Notes under the pieces: model-generated | The model's database searches: none | Told to the model about the DNA's origin: nothing | Seen by the model: the letters and a program-made list of their open reading frames with translations, nothing else | Source of the DNA: Spirosoma validum | Lineage (GTDB): Bacteria; Bacteroidota; Bacteroidia; Cytophagales; Spirosomataceae | Direction: 5' to 3' | NCBI RefSeq assembly: GCF_014699035.1 | Contig: NZ_JACXAA010000003.1 | Span: 682,001 to 746,000 of the forward strand | Length of the DNA: 64,000 nt | In this document: positions 26,600 to 34,540 of the stretch, in pieces | Layout of the letters: each line of letters starts with the position of its first letter | How positions within the stretch are numbered: the stretch's first letter is position 1 | Position numbers and translations under genes: made by a program

Positions 26600-28105
26600 A
26601 TGAAAATCACCATAAAAACTGCCGGTCAGTGGCTAATCGGGACTTTTTTCCTGTTCAGCACATCAGCCTGCTCCGACTTTCTGGAGGAAAGCGATAAATC
26701 GAATTTTACAAGTGACAATTATTTCACCAAAGCTGAGCACGCAACCAGCGCGGTAAACGCCATTTACGAAAGCTTGAAAACCACCACCGGTGGGGGCTTT
26801 GGTGGCGCACCCTGGATGATGCTGGAGTTTGCAACAGGCCTGGCCAACACGGAGTTAGGGCAGGCAGTAAACAGCATTTTCGTACGCAACCTGGTCAACA
26901 ACTCCGACAATGAGTATGGCCGGGTGTATTGGGTGAGCAGCTACAAAGGCATTGGCAATGCGAACCTGGCCATCGCCCGGATACCAGGCATCAACATGGA
27001 TGAAACCGCGAAGAAAAAAGCGCTGGGTGAAGCGCGGTTTCTACGGGCCTATTATTACTACAACCTGGTCCGGATATTCGGGAAAGTGCCGTTGACGACT
27101 GAACCCATTGACCTGACATCGGAGAATCTTTACCCCGAAGCCGTGTCGGAAGAAGCCGTCTACAAGCAAATCGTTGACGACCTGGTAGCGGCTGAATCAT
27201 CGGGACTGCCCTATCTGGACGCAACAGGACGCGTATCGCTGGGAGCCATTAAGTCATTATTAGCCAGCGTATATCTGACAATGGCAGGCTATCCGTTGCA
27301 AAAAGGAGCGGAGTATTACAAAAAAGCCGCCGACAAGGCGAAAGAAGTAATTGCGTCGAATCAGTACCAGCTATTCACTACGTACGATGATCTGCACAAT
27401 CCGGCTACGAAGAACCTGGGCGAGAATATTTTTATGGTGCAGTTTGCGACCAACATTCAACCGTCAGGCTGGCAGACGTCCATCATTCCGTATAACCAGG
27501 GTATTTCGGCCTATTCGGACCAGACGGGCGCCATTTTTGCCAACAAAGAATTCGTTGAATCATATGCAAAAGGCGACAAGCGCGCTGAAGAAAAACAGTT
27601 CTATTATCGGACGTATACCCTAAGCAGCGACCGGACAAAAACCATTGATCTGGGCGGTTACTACATCTATAAGCATTTCGATACGCGGGCGCAGCTCTCT
27701 ACCGCCAACAGCGACCTGAACTGGCCGTTGATGCGCTACGCTGAAGTCCTGTTAATCTACGCCGAAGCCGAAAATGAAGCCACTGGCGCGTCGGCGGATG
27801 CCTACGAAGCTGTGAATAAAATCAGACGACGGGCTAACCTGCCGAATCTAACAGGGTTAACCAAAGATCAGTTTCGGGAAGCTGTGTGGCGGGAACGCTG
27901 GTACGAGCTGAGTTTCGAGAATAAAACCTGGTTCGATATGGTTCGCCTTCGGAAGGCATTTGTTGAATCGTCGAAGACGTTTGACGAGTACGTTGGCCAT
28001 AAATTTACCTACGGGCCGGTTTTGAAAGAACGGGAGTTATTATTCCCGATCCCGACGGCCGAAATCAGAAACAACAGCCGATTGCAACAGAATAAAGGCT
28101 ATTAA
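26600..28105 (+). CDS. SusD/RagB-family outer-membrane lipoprotein
   Basis: This 501-aa protein has a lipoprotein signal with the cysteine in STSACSDF near residue 24. It shows the SusD core (LGEARFLRAYYYYNLVRIFGKVPL, in two parts) with TPR helices. The C-terminal half has LRYAEVLLIYAEAENEA-like sequence (here PLMRYAEVLLIYAEAENE), then the conserved WRERWYELSFE and DMVRLRK segments. It is the partner of the STN-SusC gene just upstream. The ligand is not given by the sequence; the downstream catabolic genes suggest a sugar or sugar-derived compound. Confidence 0.95.
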   Translation: MKITIKTAGQWLIGTFFLFSTSACSDFLEESDKSNFTSDNYFTKAEHATSAVNAIYESLKTTTGGGFGGAPWMMLEFATGLANTELGQAVNSIFVRNLVNNSDNEYGRVYWVSSYKGIGNANLAIARIPGINMDETAKKKALGEARFLRAYYYYNLVRIFGKVPLTTEPIDLTSENLYPEAVSEEAVYKQIVDDLVAAESSGLPYLDATGRVSLGAIKSLLASVYLTMAGYPLQKGAEYYKKAADKAKEVIASNQYQLFTTYDDLHNPATKNLGENIFMVQFATNIQPSGWQTSIIPYNQGISAYSDQTGAIFANKEFVESYAKGDKRAEEKQFYYRTYTLSSDRTKTIDLGGYYIYKHFDTRAQLSTANSDLNWPLMRYAEVLLIYAEAENEATGASADAYEAVNKIRRRANLPNLTGLTKDQFREAVWRERWYELSFENKTWFDMVRLRKAFVESSKTFDEYVGHKFTYGPVLKERELLFPIPTAEIRNNSRLQQNKGY

Positions 28106-28214
28106 TCGTATGTTTAAGCGTTCACGCGTCATGTTCTCGGTGGGTTGAACAAGTAAATCTGAGGCCAAAATTCCTTAGATACGATGCGTGCTTGCCCCTA
28201 TAAATCCATTCTCT

Positions 28215-29114
28215 ATGAAAACCAAACGCCGAACGTTTCTGCGTCAGGCTGGTAGTCTTCTGGCAACGACCAGCCTGATGCCGCAACTCGAAGCCTTCGC
28301 TACCCCATTACGTAAATCGGCTGCCGATAAACCCTACGTAGTATTTGTCACGGGCGATCATGAATACAGTGGCGAACTGACGCTGCCGCTGATTGCGGCC
28401 GAGCTGGAAAAGAACTACGGCATGCGGACAACCGTGCTGAAATCCGTACCAGACTATAACGGCGAGAAAGACATTCCTGGTCTTGAGGTCTTGAAAGAGG
28501 CTGATCTGGCGGTTTTCTTCTTGCGCTGGCGGCTGCTGCCACAGGAACAGTTGGACTACATTGATGCATACCTCAAATCGGGTAAACCCGTGATGGGATT
28601 TCGCACGACAACCCACGCCTTCAACTACCCCGAAGGTGATCCCCGTCAGCGATGGAATGCCTTCGGCGAGTTTGCCTTTGGCGCTCCGCCGGGTTGGGGT
28701 GGGGCGGCCAAGCACACGCATTACGGTCACAAGAGCACGACCGACGTAACGATCATTCCGGCAGCGGCCAAAAATCCGATTCTGACGGGCGTAGCGCCAT
28801 CGTTCCACGTATCATCCTGGCTCTATCGGGTTCTGCCCGATTTTCCAGCCAAAGGCTCAACGCCGTTGTTGATGGGCAAATCCGTTAATCCCGACAAAGA
28901 AGCGATTGATAACCCGGTTGCCTGGACCTGGCAAAATCAGTGGGGCGGCAAAGCGTTCATGACAACAATAGGTCATCCGGAAGACTTCCAGGTAGAGTCG
29001 GTTCAACGGCTGGTCATCAACGCTATTCATTGGGAATTGGGTCTGCCAGTACCAAAAAAGTGGAAAGGAAAAATTGCGATCGATGTGCCCTATGGGCATC
29101 CTAAAAAATCCTAA
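28215..29114 (+). CDS. ThuA-domain protein with Tat signal
   Basis: About 299 aa. The N-terminus MKTKRRTFLRQAGSLLATT holds a twin-arginine motif (RRTFLR) and hydrophobic stretch, so it is probably exported folded. The rest is a ThuA-like, glutamine-amidotransferase-like fold (VVFVTGDHEYSGELTLPLIAAEL in two parts; YLKSGKPVMGFRTTTHAF; MTTIGHPEDF). ThuA proteins are linked to trehalose and related sugar use, but the reaction is not well established. The frame opens at a GTG (28188); ATG 28215 gives the Tat signal at the correct place. It sits 3 bases before the next gene, so the two are co-transcribed. Confidence 0.85.
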   Translation: MKTKRRTFLRQAGSLLATTSLMPQLEAFATPLRKSAADKPYVVFVTGDHEYSGELTLPLIAAELEKNYGMRTTVLKSVPDYNGEKDIPGLEVLKEADLAVFFLRWRLLPQEQLDYIDAYLKSGKPVMGFRTTTHAFNYPEGDPRQRWNAFGEFAFGAPPGWGGAAKHTHYGHKSTTDVTIIPAAAKNPILTGVAPSFHVSSWLYRVLPDFPAKGSTPLLMGKSVNPDKEAIDNPVAWTWQNQWGGKAFMTTIGHPEDFQVESVQRLVINAIHWELGLPVPKKWKGKIAIDVPYGHPKKS

Positions 29115-29117
29115 TTC

Positions 29118-32100
29118 ATGAATTCGTTTATTCGCCGGAAGATCAACATCATTGGCATATTGAGCGTAGTCGGTCTGTCGATCATCGCATTCAGTGCGTT
29201 TCAGTCCAGCCAAACCAATCCGCTGAAAATCGGCAAAGGGTCGCGCATTATTCTGCTTGGTAACAATCTGGGCTCAAGGATGATGAATTACGACAACTTT
29301 GAGACCGAGCTGCAGGTTCGCTACCCAACCGATTCGCTATTTATCCGGAACATGTGCGATGGGGGCGACACCCCCGGATTTCGGCCCCACGCCAGCCGGT
29401 TCTCCCCCTGGGCGTTTCCCGGAGCCGAGAAATTTCAAACCGAACTGGCTACGAATTCGGGCAGCGAAGGTCATTTTGAAACCCCTGACCAATGGCTCAC
29501 CCGATTGAAAACTGACGTGATCGTCGCGTTTTTTGGCTATAACGAATCGTTTCAGGGAAAAGAAGGGCTGGCCAATTACAAAGCGGAACTGGATGCGTTT
29601 ATCAAGTGGACGCTGAAGCAGAAATACAACGGAACGTCAGTACCCCAACTGGCTATCGTATCGCCCATCGCGTTTGAGAATTTGTCGGCCACCATGGACC
29701 TCCCCAACGGCAAAAAGGAAAACGAGAACATTTCGTTGTATACCAGCGCCATGAAAGACGTAGCGGATCAGAATAACGTCCTGTTTGTCGATGCGTTCAC
29801 GCCTTCTCAAAAATGGTACGACGAAACCAAAGAACCACTGACCATTGACGGCTCGCAACTGACCGAAGAGGGCTACAAAAAGTTAGGTATTTTATTGGTC
29901 GATCAGCTTTTCGGTAAAACCAAAATTAAATCAAAAGCCGACCGCAGTCTGGTTCATGACGCCGTCATGGAGAAGAACTGGATGTGGCACAACGACATTA
30001 AAATTCCCAATGGCGTTCATGCCTACGGTCGTCGGTATAATCCGTTTGGCCCGGATAATTACCCGGCTGAAATTCAGAAAATCCGTGAATTAACCGCCAT
30101 TCGGGATAAAGCCATCTGGCTGGCGACTGCCAAAGGCGAAAAGATGGACCTGAGCGTAGCGGATAAAAACACGACTCCGCTGCCACCCGTGAAAACCAAT
30201 TATAATCCGGAGAAAAACGGTAGTCTGACGTATCTGTCCGGTCAGGAAGCACTCAGTAAGCTGAAAGTGCCGCCGGGGTATAAGATTGAGTTGTTTGCGT
30301 CGGAACAGGAATTTCCGGATCTGGCGAAACCCATGCAGATGTCGTTTGATGGTAAAGGCCGGTTATGGGTGGCAGCCATGCCCAGTTATCCTCACTACAA
30401 ACCGGGTGACACCAAGCCAAATGACAAAATCCTGATTTTCGAAGATACCAACAACGACGGCAAAGCGGATAAAGAGACAGTTTTTGCTGAAGGCTTACAT
30501 CTGCCGCTGGGTTTTGAGATCGCGAAAGAAGGCGTTTACATTTCACAGGGCACGAACCTGAAACTCTTCACGGATACGAACGGCGATGACAAGGCGGATA
30601 AGGTGGAAATTCTGATGAGTGGCTACGACGACCACGATACACACCACAATAGCCACGCCTTCACGGTCGACCCATCCGGTGCAATCTATTCGGGCGAAGG
30701 TGTGTTTCTGCACACCAACGTAGAAACGTCTTACGGGCCAGTACGGGCTACCAATGGCGGATTTTATCGCTATACACCCCAGCGCCACAAACTCGAACGT
30801 ACTGCGCAGCTTTCCATTCCGAATCCGTGGGGAATTGCGTTTGATGATTGGGGTCAGCCGTTTTTCGCCGAAACCTCCAGCCCGGATGTTCGCTGGATGA
30901 TGCCGGGAACGGTGTTACCCCGGTATGGCGAAGCGACGCATAAGTCGGTTCAACTGGTCGAAGATGCGCATCGGGTCCGGCCTACGTCCGGTCTGGAATT
31001 TGTGTCCAGCCGTCATTTTCCTGACGAAATCCAGGGTGATTTCCTGATCAACAACACCATTGGCTTTCTGGGCATGAAAGAGCATACGCTGGTCGATGAT
31101 GGGACGGGCTATAAAAGCAGGCATCGGGCGGATCTGGTCGTGAGCGAAGACCGCAATTTCCGACCGGTCGATATGGAATTTGCACCGGATGGCTCGCTGT
31201 ACCTGATTGACTGGCATAACATCCTGATCGGCCACATGCAGCATAACGCCCGCGACCCGCTGCGCGATCACTCACACGGACGGATTTATCGCATTACGTA
31301 TCCGTCGAGACCGCTGGTGGCACCCGCTAAAATTGACGGGGCCAGCATTGAACAACTGCTGGATAACCTGAAATTACCCGAGTATCGCACCCGCTACCGT
31401 ACCCGCCGTGAGCTTCGGGGCCGGGATGTCAATCAGGTGCTGCCTAAATTAACGGCCTGGGTTGCCAAGCTGGACAAAAACGATCCCCGCTACGAGCACC
31501 ATTTGCTGGAAGGGCTGTGGGTAAGCTGGGGCATGGATAAAGTCGATCAAAATCTGCTGCGTCAGGTGTTGAAAGCAAAAGATTATCACGCCCGGGCCGC
31601 GGCTGTTCAGGTGGTACGGTACACCGGTCATCAGGTTGCTGATCAGGCTGATTTACTGATGCAGGCGGCAAAGGACGAAAACAGTCGGGTTCGCTTAGAT
31701 GCCCTCGTGGCGGCTTCCTGGATCGGTAAGGAAAAAGGGCTGCCCATTCTGGCCGAGGCAGCCAAAAAACCGCTGGATGACTGGATGATTCATGCGTACG
31801 AAGCTGCTGAAGCGCATCTGAAAGGCGAACCGGTGAAGAAGAAAAAGGAAGTTACCGTTACGTCCAGCCTCACCGGAGCCGCTCTGGACCTTTATACGTC
31901 GGGCCGAACGATCTATGCGAAGGAAGGGTACTGCATTACGTGTCATCAGGCCGATGGAAAAGGGCTTACGGCTTCGGGCTTTCCACCGCTGGCTGGCACC
32001 AGTTGGGTATCCGGGAATGACGAACGCCTGATCAAAATCGCGCTAAAAGGGTTAATGGGTCCCATAAACGTGAATGGTAAGGCATATCCAGGCCAGGTGC

Positions 32101-32294
32101 CCATGACGCCCTTCGGTGGGTTATTGAAAGATGAGGAAATTGCCGCTGTGTTGACCTACGTCAGAAATTCGTTTGGCAATCAGGGACCTGCTATACTGCC
32201 TGAGAAAGTAAAGAAAGTGAGATCTGAAACCGAGAGCAAAAAGGATTTTTATTCACCGGACCAGTTGCTCAAAGAGCATCCTATGGAGAAATAA
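29118..32294 (+). CDS. SGNH / PVC-type propeller dehydrogenase / cytochrome c fusion
   Basis: This 1058-aa exported protein has an N-terminal anchor (IIGILSVVGLSIIAFSAF). An SGNH-hydrolase-like domain follows (about 37-265; GNNLGSRM, VAFFGYNESF, DGSQLTEEGYKKLG). Next come a PVC-type propeller (about 370-740; LWVAAMPSYPHY, SHAFTVDPSGAIYSGEG, PDGSLYLIDWHN), a HEAT-like helical region (about 770-900) and a C-terminal cytochrome c with heme motif CITCH (about residue 936) and a distal PMTPFGG methionine region. Such proteins are thought to oxidise sugars or alcohols in the periplasm and pass electrons to heme. The substrate is unknown. It follows ThuA by 3 bases. Confidence 0.88.
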   Translation: MNSFIRRKINIIGILSVVGLSIIAFSAFQSSQTNPLKIGKGSRIILLGNNLGSRMMNYDNFETELQVRYPTDSLFIRNMCDGGDTPGFRPHASRFSPWAFPGAEKFQTELATNSGSEGHFETPDQWLTRLKTDVIVAFFGYNESFQGKEGLANYKAELDAFIKWTLKQKYNGTSVPQLAIVSPIAFENLSATMDLPNGKKENENISLYTSAMKDVADQNNVLFVDAFTPSQKWYDETKEPLTIDGSQLTEEGYKKLGILLVDQLFGKTKIKSKADRSLVHDAVMEKNWMWHNDIKIPNGVHAYGRRYNPFGPDNYPAEIQKIRELTAIRDKAIWLATAKGEKMDLSVADKNTTPLPPVKTNYNPEKNGSLTYLSGQEALSKLKVPPGYKIELFASEQEFPDLAKPMQMSFDGKGRLWVAAMPSYPHYKPGDTKPNDKILIFEDTNNDGKADKETVFAEGLHLPLGFEIAKEGVYISQGTNLKLFTDTNGDDKADKVEILMSGYDDHDTHHNSHAFTVDPSGAIYSGEGVFLHTNVETSYGPVRATNGGFYRYTPQRHKLERTAQLSIPNPWGIAFDDWGQPFFAETSSPDVRWMMPGTVLPRYGEATHKSVQLVEDAHRVRPTSGLEFVSSRHFPDEIQGDFLINNTIGFLGMKEHTLVDDGTGYKSRHRADLVVSEDRNFRPVDMEFAPDGSLYLIDWHNILIGHMQHNARDPLRDHSHGRIYRITYPSRPLVAPAKIDGASIEQLLDNLKLPEYRTRYRTRRELRGRDVNQVLPKLTAWVAKLDKNDPRYEHHLLEGLWVSWGMDKVDQNLLRQVLKAKDYHARAAAVQVVRYTGHQVADQADLLMQAAKDENSRVRLDALVAASWIGKEKGLPILAEAAKKPLDDWMIHAYEAAEAHLKGEPVKKKKEVTVTSSLTGAALDLYTSGRTIYAKEGYCITCHQADGKGLTASGFPPLAGTSWVSGNDERLIKIALKGLMGPINVNGKAYPGQVPMTPFGGLLKDEEIAAVLTYVRNSFGNQGPAILPEKVKKVRSETESKKDFYSPDQLLKEHPMEK

Positions 32295-32357
32295 ACTAGT
32301 TTCGTTGAGACCGGAAAAATAAGTTTGTCATACCGGTCAGAGACTGGATAACACCCC

Positions 32358-32379
32358 GGCGTAGTCTGAAGACTACGCC
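32358..32379. repeat. Short perfect hairpin before the isomerase-like gene
   Basis: GGCGTAGTCT and AGACTACGCC flank a 2-base GA loop. It lies in the 104-base gap between the fusion gene and the sugar isomerase-like gene. The CTGAAG apex also occurs in the arms of the inverted repeat at 13596. No T-run, so termination is doubtful. Confidence 0.7.
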
Positions 32380-32398
32380 AAACAAGCCGTTCATAATA

Positions 32399-33265
32399 AT
32401 GCCTACATTACAATCGTCACCCGTTGGATTTAATTTGTTAGCCTGGTCAGCGCCGATTTCTGAGAAAATGTATCCGATGACGGAACGACTCAAAAAAATC
32501 GGTTACGATGGGATCGAGTGTTTTATTGATTATCAGGACGTAGCAGCCTATAAACAGTTCGGCGAGCATTTGCGGCAATTGGGCTTGAAAAGCACCAGCG
32601 TGATGGTCATGAGTCCGGAGGAAAACCCGGCCAGTGAATCGTCTAAAATTCGTGAACAAGCGCTGACCCGGTTGAAAGAAGCCATTGATCGGGCGCAGGC
32701 GATGGGCGCAACTGTCGTTTGTGGACCCTTTCACTCGGCGTTTGCTACGTTCTCACGCCAGGAACCGCAGCCCGACGAGTACGCACGTAGCGCCGAAGTG
32801 CTGCATGCCGCTGGTGAGTACGCTCAACAAGCCAATATTGTGCTGACGCCCGAAGCGCTGAATCGGTTTGAGTGTTATCTCTGCAATACGATGGCGCAGT
32901 TGGAAAAACTGGTTCGTATGGCCGATCATCCCAACGTACGAGCTATGTTCGATACGCACCATGCGAATATGGAAGAAAAACGATTCCCGGATGCGATACG
33001 TACCATTGCGCCCGTGCTGGCACACGTACACATTAGTGAAAACGATCGTGGCACACCGGGCGATGGCCATATTCCCTGGGACGATACGTTTCGCACCCTG
33101 GCCGAGATTAATTACAGCGGCTGGATGACCATCGAAGCCTTCTCCCGAAACGATGTTGATTTCGCCAATGGCATCAACGTCTGGCGGGAATACAACGACC
33201 CCTGGGACATTGCTGAAAATGGGTATAAATTCATCAAAACGATGCAGGCGAAGTACGCGAAGTGA
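32399..33265 (+). CDS. Sugar phosphate isomerase/epimerase-like TIM barrel
   Basis: This 288-aa AP-endonuclease-2/xylose-isomerase-like TIM barrel matches the family that interconverts keto-sugars and related polyols. Metal-binding candidates are E161-region LTPEALNRFE, the FDTHHANMEE segment, HVHISENDRGTPGDGHIPW (in the usual place) and the last glutamate in WMTIEAFSR. No signal peptide, so it acts in the cytoplasm. As the last gene of the sigma/FecR/SusCD/ThuA/PVC run, it would take an oxidised or imported sugar into metabolism. The exact reaction (epimerase, isomerase or dehydratase) cannot be told. Confidence 0.87.
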   Translation: MPTLQSSPVGFNLLAWSAPISEKMYPMTERLKKIGYDGIECFIDYQDVAAYKQFGEHLRQLGLKSTSVMVMSPEENPASESSKIREQALTRLKEAIDRAQAMGATVVCGPFHSAFATFSRQEPQPDEYARSAEVLHAAGEYAQQANIVLTPEALNRFECYLCNTMAQLEKLVRMADHPNVRAMFDTHHANMEEKRFPDAIRTIAPVLAHVHISENDRGTPGDGHIPWDDTFRTLAEINYSGWMTIEAFSRNDVDFANGINVWREYNDPWDIAENGYKFIKTMQAKYAK

Positions 33266-33301
33266 CTTCGGCAGGAGTTAGACATACTGGTACAGAGTTA
33301 A

Positions 33302-33349
33302 GCAAATCGTGCTGTGAGTTATCTACAGGTAACTCGCAGCACGATTTGC
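33302..33349. terminator. Near-perfect 48-bp palindrome after the isomerase-like gene
   Basis: Arms GCAAATCGTGCTGTGAGTTA (33302-33321) and its complement (33330-33349) match except for one T-G wobble. The pairing continues into the loop (CTACAG centre). It lies 36 bases after the isomerase-like stop and 36 bases before the next ATG, and probably closes the 12-kb operon. Confidence 0.7.
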
Positions 33350-33384
33350 ATTTAGAACGTATCACATTACATTAGGCTCCAGTT

Positions 33385-34386
33385 ATGAAGAAAGTCATGA
33401 TTTTAACGGGCCTGAGTGGTAGTGGCAAGTCAACGTTCGCCAGGCGATTTTGTGTCGAAAATTCGAATTGGATACGTATCAACCGGGATGATCTCCGCCG
33501 GAGTCTGTTGCCGGTGTCACTGCCGGAGTATTGGGGAACCTGGCCTGATCATGAGAAAAACCGGCTTGAAAATCTTGTCAATGAGTTACAGAAAACAGCT
33601 ATCCTGGATGGCCTGAGTCGAGGTTGGCACGTACTGATTGACAACACAAATCTGAAACTAAGTTATATCAATGAGTTTAGGAAACTGGTGACCGCTCACG
33701 TTGATACGGCCGAAATTCAATATAAATTAATCGACGTACCGATTGACGAATGTATTCAGCGGGATAAATACCGTGATGACTCGGTAGGGGAGGCTGTTAT
33801 TCGCAAACAGGCCGAACAACTCGCGGTACTAAAAAAGAACTTCAAGTTTCAGACCGAAATCCTGACCCGTAACGCTGTGTTCCAGCGTGTACAGGACAAA
33901 ACGCTGCCCCGTTGCATTCTCGTCGATATCGATGGAACCGTTGCCGATAAAGGTGACCAAATCCACGGCGGCCGAATCCACGGTGGCCGCTCGCCGTTTG
34001 ATTGGCATCGTGTGGGTGAAGACACGCCTAAATGGCCGATTATCAATCTGGTAAAAGCCATGCGGGCCTCAGGTTATGCCATCGTGTTCTTTTCCGGTCG
34101 CGATGCCGTTTGTCGTTTCGAAACTACAGTTTGGCTTAATGAGCATTTTGGCTGGCAATCCGAATCCACGGCGGCCGAGCCCACGGCAGGGTCAGACTAT
34201 GAACTGTTTATGCGTTCCGAAAAGGATAACCGAAAAGATTCGATTATCAAACAGGAACTGTTTGAGCGTCATATTCTAGGCCGGTACTACGTTGAATTTG
34301 TCGTAGATGACCGCCAGCAGGTAGTCGACATGTGGCGTCGGACACTCGGTCTGACCTGCGTGCAGGTTGATTATGGGGATTTTTAA
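33385..34386 (+). CDS. T4 Pnkp-like polynucleotide kinase/phosphatase
   Basis: This 333-aa protein pairs an N-terminal P-loop kinase with a C-terminal HAD phosphatase. The kinase has Walker A GLSGSGKST at residues 8-16, INRDDLRRSL and LIDNTNL. The phosphatase has DIDGTVAD near residue 180, FSGRD and FVVDDRQQVVDMW. The order is that of phage T4 Pnkp, which phosphorylates 5' ends and removes 3' phosphates to heal RNA or DNA breaks. A short repeat (IHGGR twice) is inserted just after the HAD motif, and the same DNA repeat recurs near residue 260. No ligase is adjacent. The start is ATG 33385. Kinase/phosphatase is secure; the nucleic acid target is not. Confidence 0.88.
   Translation: MKKVMILTGLSGSGKSTFARRFCVENSNWIRINRDDLRRSLLPVSLPEYWGTWPDHEKNRLENLVNELQKTAILDGLSRGWHVLIDNTNLKLSYINEFRKLVTAHVDTAEIQYKLIDVPIDECIQRDKYRDDSVGEAVIRKQAEQLAVLKKNFKFQTEILTRNAVFQRVQDKTLPRCILVDIDGTVADKGDQIHGGRIHGGRSPFDWHRVGEDTPKWPIINLVKAMRASGYAIVFFSGRDAVCRFETTVWLNEHFGWQSESTAAEPTAGSDYELFMRSEKDNRKDSIIKQELFERHILGRYYVEFVVDDRQQVVDMWRRTLGLTCVQVDYGDF
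33961..33990 (+). repeat. 15-bp tandem repeat in the Pnkp-like gene
   Basis: ATCCACGGCGGCCGA (33961-33975) and ATCCACGGTGGCCGC (33976-33990) match at 13 of 15 positions and code IHGGR twice. The first unit recurs exactly at 34164-34178 in a different reading frame, where it codes STAAE-type sequence. Their complement contains GGCCACCGTG, the core of the pncB repeat. Confidence 0.8.
34164..34178 (+). repeat. Third copy of the 15-bp repeat in the Pnkp-like gene
   Basis: An exact copy of the 33961-33975 unit, about 200 bases downstream and in another reading frame. The next 15 bases begin GCCCACGGC, a decayed second unit. Confidence 0.75.
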
Positions 34387-34540
34387 TCGAAAAGGTCTCT
34401 GACAGATTATCCGTATTGGGCAAATCCATTTCCGTCCCATCTTTGTTATCCTCGTAGCACGTTATTTCATGCAGTTGTGGGTTTTGGAGAAACGCTTCAG
34501 TTTCAATATTACTCATTCGCACATTCACTTAGTGTCATCT

